Assembly (NCBI GenBank): GCA_900547975.1
Contig: URIX01000030.1
Location: 1-22,798 of the forward strand
Direction of reading: 5' to 3'
DNA: 22,798 bases
From: an uncultured Eubacteriales bacterium
GTDB taxonomy: Bacteria; Bacillota; Clostridia; Christensenellales; CAG-917
The notes below the pieces were generated by a model. It was not told the origin of the DNA. It ran no database searches and was given only the letters and a program-made list of their open reading frames with translations. Made by a program: the position numbers and the translations under genes. The stretch's first letter is position 1, and every line of letters begins with the position of its first letter. Shown in pieces: positions 21,420 through 22,798 of the stretch.

Positions 21420-22472
21420 ATGGCAAACGTAAAAGTCGCTATCAACGGTTTTGGTCGTATCGGACGTCTTGCTTTCAGACAAATGTTCGGTGCAGAGGGT
21501 TATGAAATTGTCGCTATCAACGACCTCACAAGCCCCAAGATGCTCGCTCATCTTCTCAAATACGACTCGACACAAGGCAACTATGCAAATTCTCACACGG
21601 TAGAAAGTTGTGAAGCGGTCCTCAACGAAGACGGCACGGTCAAAGAAGACGGCTACATCGTAGTGGACGGCAAGAAGATCACTATCTACGCAAAAGCAAA
21701 AGCGGCGGAACTTCCCTGGGGCAAACTCGGCGTTGACGTCGTTTTGGAATGCACCGGTTTCTATACATCCAAAGCAAAAGCACAAGCACACATCGACGCA
21801 GGCGCACGCAAGGTCGTCATTTCCGCACCCGCAGGCAACGATCTTCCCACAATCGTCTACAACGTCAACCACACCACTTTGAAAGCAACCGACAACATCA
21901 TTTCCGCTGCAAGTTGCACGACCAACTGCCTCGCACCTATGGCAAAGGCTCTCAACGATTATGCACCCATTATGAGCGGTATCATGACCACGGTTCACGC
22001 ATACACCGGCGACCAAATGCCTCTTGACGGACCTCAAAGAAAGGGCGATTTGAGAAGAAGCCGCGCTGCTGCAATCAACATCGTTCCCAACAGCACCGGC
22101 GCTGCAAAAGCAATCGGTCTCGTTATCCCCGAACTCAACGGCAAACTCATCGGTTCCGCACAACGCGTTCCCACCCCGACCGGTTCTACCACCATTCTCG
22201 TCGCAGTCGTTAAAGGTCACGTCACCGTTGACGGAATCAACGCAGCAATGAAAGCAGCCGCAACCGAATCTTTCGGTTACAACACCGACCAAATCGTGTC
22301 TTCCGACATCATCGGCAGCCGCTTCGGTTCAATCTTCGACGCAACTCAAACTATGGTTGCACCTATGGAAGACGGCAACAGCCAAGTTCAAGTCGTTTCT
22401 TGGTACGACAACGAGAACAGCTACACTTCTCAAATGGTTCGTACAATCAAGTACTTCTCCGAACTCAAATAA
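21420..22472 (+). CDS. gap: glyceraldehyde-3-phosphate dehydrogenase, type I
   Basis: Glycolytic enzyme forming 1,3-bisphosphoglycerate. It has 350 aa from ATG 21420, 8 nt after GGAGG (21407-21411); two earlier in-frame starts (TTG 21390, ATG 21405) precede or overlap that site. NAD-binding GFGRIGR is at 10-16 and D35 fits NAD preference. The catalytic cysteine is C166 in SCTTNC, and the catalytic histidine H193. WYDNENSY (328-335) is conserved. Codon choice resembles the ribosomal genes, as expected for high expression. No other glycolytic gene is visible beside it. Confidence 0.97.
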   Translation: MANVKVAINGFGRIGRLAFRQMFGAEGYEIVAINDLTSPKMLAHLLKYDSTQGNYANSHTVESCEAVLNEDGTVKEDGYIVVDGKKITIYAKAKAAELPWGKLGVDVVLECTGFYTSKAKAQAHIDAGARKVVISAPAGNDLPTIVYNVNHTTLKATDNIISAASCTTNCLAPMAKALNDYAPIMSGIMTTVHAYTGDQMPLDGPQRKGDLRRSRAAAINIVPNSTGAAKAIGLVIPELNGKLIGSAQRVPTPTGSTTILVAVVKGHVTVDGINAAMKAAATESFGYNTDQIVSSDIIGSRFGSIFDATQTMVAPMEDGNSQVQVVSWYDNENSYTSQMVRTIKYFSELK

Positions 22473-22595
22473 AAACTGCGCTATTTAGCGAATAACTTTG
22501 TCAGGCACGGCTTGCCTCAAAATCGTGTACGTCAGTACACTGGGTTTTGATTCAAGCCGTGCCTTTCGCGTTCTTCATCTAAATAGCGCGGTTTT
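22472..22595 (+). repeat. large multi-stem palindrome at the end of gap
   Basis: Outer stem of 17 continuous pairs (22472-22488 with 22579-22595, one G-T). Then GAATAAC/GTTCTTC (22490-22496, 22570-22576, one mismatch), a perfect 12-bp stem AGGCACGGCTTG (22503-22514, 22553-22564), TCAAAA/TTTTGA (22517-22522, 22545-22550) and GTGTAC/GTACAC (22525-22530, 22535-22540) around a GTCA loop. The right arm ends in GTTTT, so it may terminate gap transcription. It begins on the last base of the gap stop codon. Confidence 0.85.
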
Positions 22596-22616
22596 ATTAT
22601 ATTGTTAAAAGATGTG

Positions 22617-22715
22617 ATAAAAACCGCCACCCGACAACTCATTTACGATTAGCAAATTAGGGTTGCCGTTCGGATGCCTCTTTCGCATTATGCATCTATT
22701 TGGCGCAGTTTTTAT
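22617..22715 (+). repeat. second, related palindromic element
   Basis: The ends ATAAAAAC-CGCCA (22617-22629) and TGGCG-CA-GTTTTTAT (22701-22715) pair over 13 bp with a 2-nt bulge. Inside, CCGA/TCGG and CAAC/GTTG give weak stems. The right end (22680-22715) resembles the right end of the first palindrome (22564-22597), sharing TTTCGC, CATCTA, GCGC and the T tract in order. It appears to be a diverged copy. Confidence 0.5.
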
Positions 22716-22726
22716 GAGGTTACTTT

Positions 22727-22798
22727 ATGAGCAATCGTCGTGTACTCAAATTAAAATTTCCCCTTTCCTCAGGTGTTTTCCCTATCGCCGTTCCCCCT
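22727..22798 (+). CDS. 5' end of an unidentified gene, truncated by the window
   Basis: ATG 22727 opens 24 codons to the right edge, beginning MSNRRVLKLKFPLSSG and ending in a hydrophobic, proline-rich stretch. GAGG (22716-22719) lies 7 nt upstream, a normal distance for this genome. The visible part is too short to assign. The start is plausible but not proven. Confidence 0.45.
   Translation, partial: MSNRRVLKLKFPLSSGVFPIAVPP

Noticed and set aside
22472..22595. Integron attC-like recombination site at the gap palindrome
   Set aside because: The core GTTRRRY / RYYYAAC pair is not present at the expected positions, and no integrase or cassette array is visible; a palindromic repeat or terminator explains it better.

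Overview
The window suggests a chromosomal segment of a Gram-positive, Clostridia-like Firmicute, probably an uncultured gut-type lineage. The evidence is the fused S10-spc-alpha ribosomal order; the short zinc-binding S14 (rpsZ type); a KOW-domain L14e-like gene between map and infA; rpsD inside the alpha block; strong GGAGG ribosome-binding sites before almost every gene; and an EFR1-type flavodoxin-ferredoxin. I cannot name the species.

Positions 1-941 are essentially gene-free. A possible truncated minus-strand gene lies at the left edge. The rest holds short hairpins, two terminator-like structures, a 244-nt region closed by a long imperfect inverted repeat, and the S10 promoters with a short leader carrying two tandem hairpins. 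From 942 to 16660 there is an uninterrupted co-directional superoperon: rpsJ, rplC, rplD, rplW, rplB, rpsS, rplV, rpsC, rplP, rpmC, rpsQ, rplN, rplX, rplE, rpsZ, rpsH, rplF, rplR, rpsE, rpmD, rplO, secY, adk, map, a KOW gene, infA, rpmJ, rpsM, rpsK, rpsD, rpoA, rplQ. It ends in a strong intrinsic terminator (16684-16720). It supplies much of both ribosomal subunits, the translocon channel, adenylate kinase, methionine aminopeptidase, IF-1 and the RNA polymerase alpha subunit. Two internal breaks look regulatory. The secY-adk gap carries a near-consensus promoter placed so that the adk mRNA would be leaderless. The 167-nt rpmJ-rpsM gap carries two hairpins, one of them a 14-bp bulged stem.

From 16898 to 21252 there are four accessory genes on the same strand: an NAD-dependent epimerase/dehydratase-like protein with a C-terminal zinc-ribbon-like module, an EFR1-type flavodoxin/2x[4Fe-4S] protein, an OmpR/PhoB-family response regulator, and a histidine kinase with no N-terminal membrane sensor but two hydrophobic segments at its C-terminus. 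The first two are probably one operon and the last two another. Upstream of the first operon are 11-bp-phased TTACA repeats of the kind OmpR/PhoB regulators bind, so the two-component pair may control it; that link is inference.

From 21420 there is a type I GAPDH gene with its own promoter. Its stop codon runs into a 125-nt multi-stem palindrome, followed by a second, related palindrome and the start of a truncated gene at the right edge.

I did not see a defence system, prophage, IS element or CRISPR array. The most interesting signals are regulatory and structural: the adk leaderless promoter, the rpsM and rpsJ leaders, the gap palindromes, the dispersed hairpin repeat, the 244-nt inverted-repeat region, the C-terminally membrane-tailed kinase and the epimerase-zinc-ribbon fusion.
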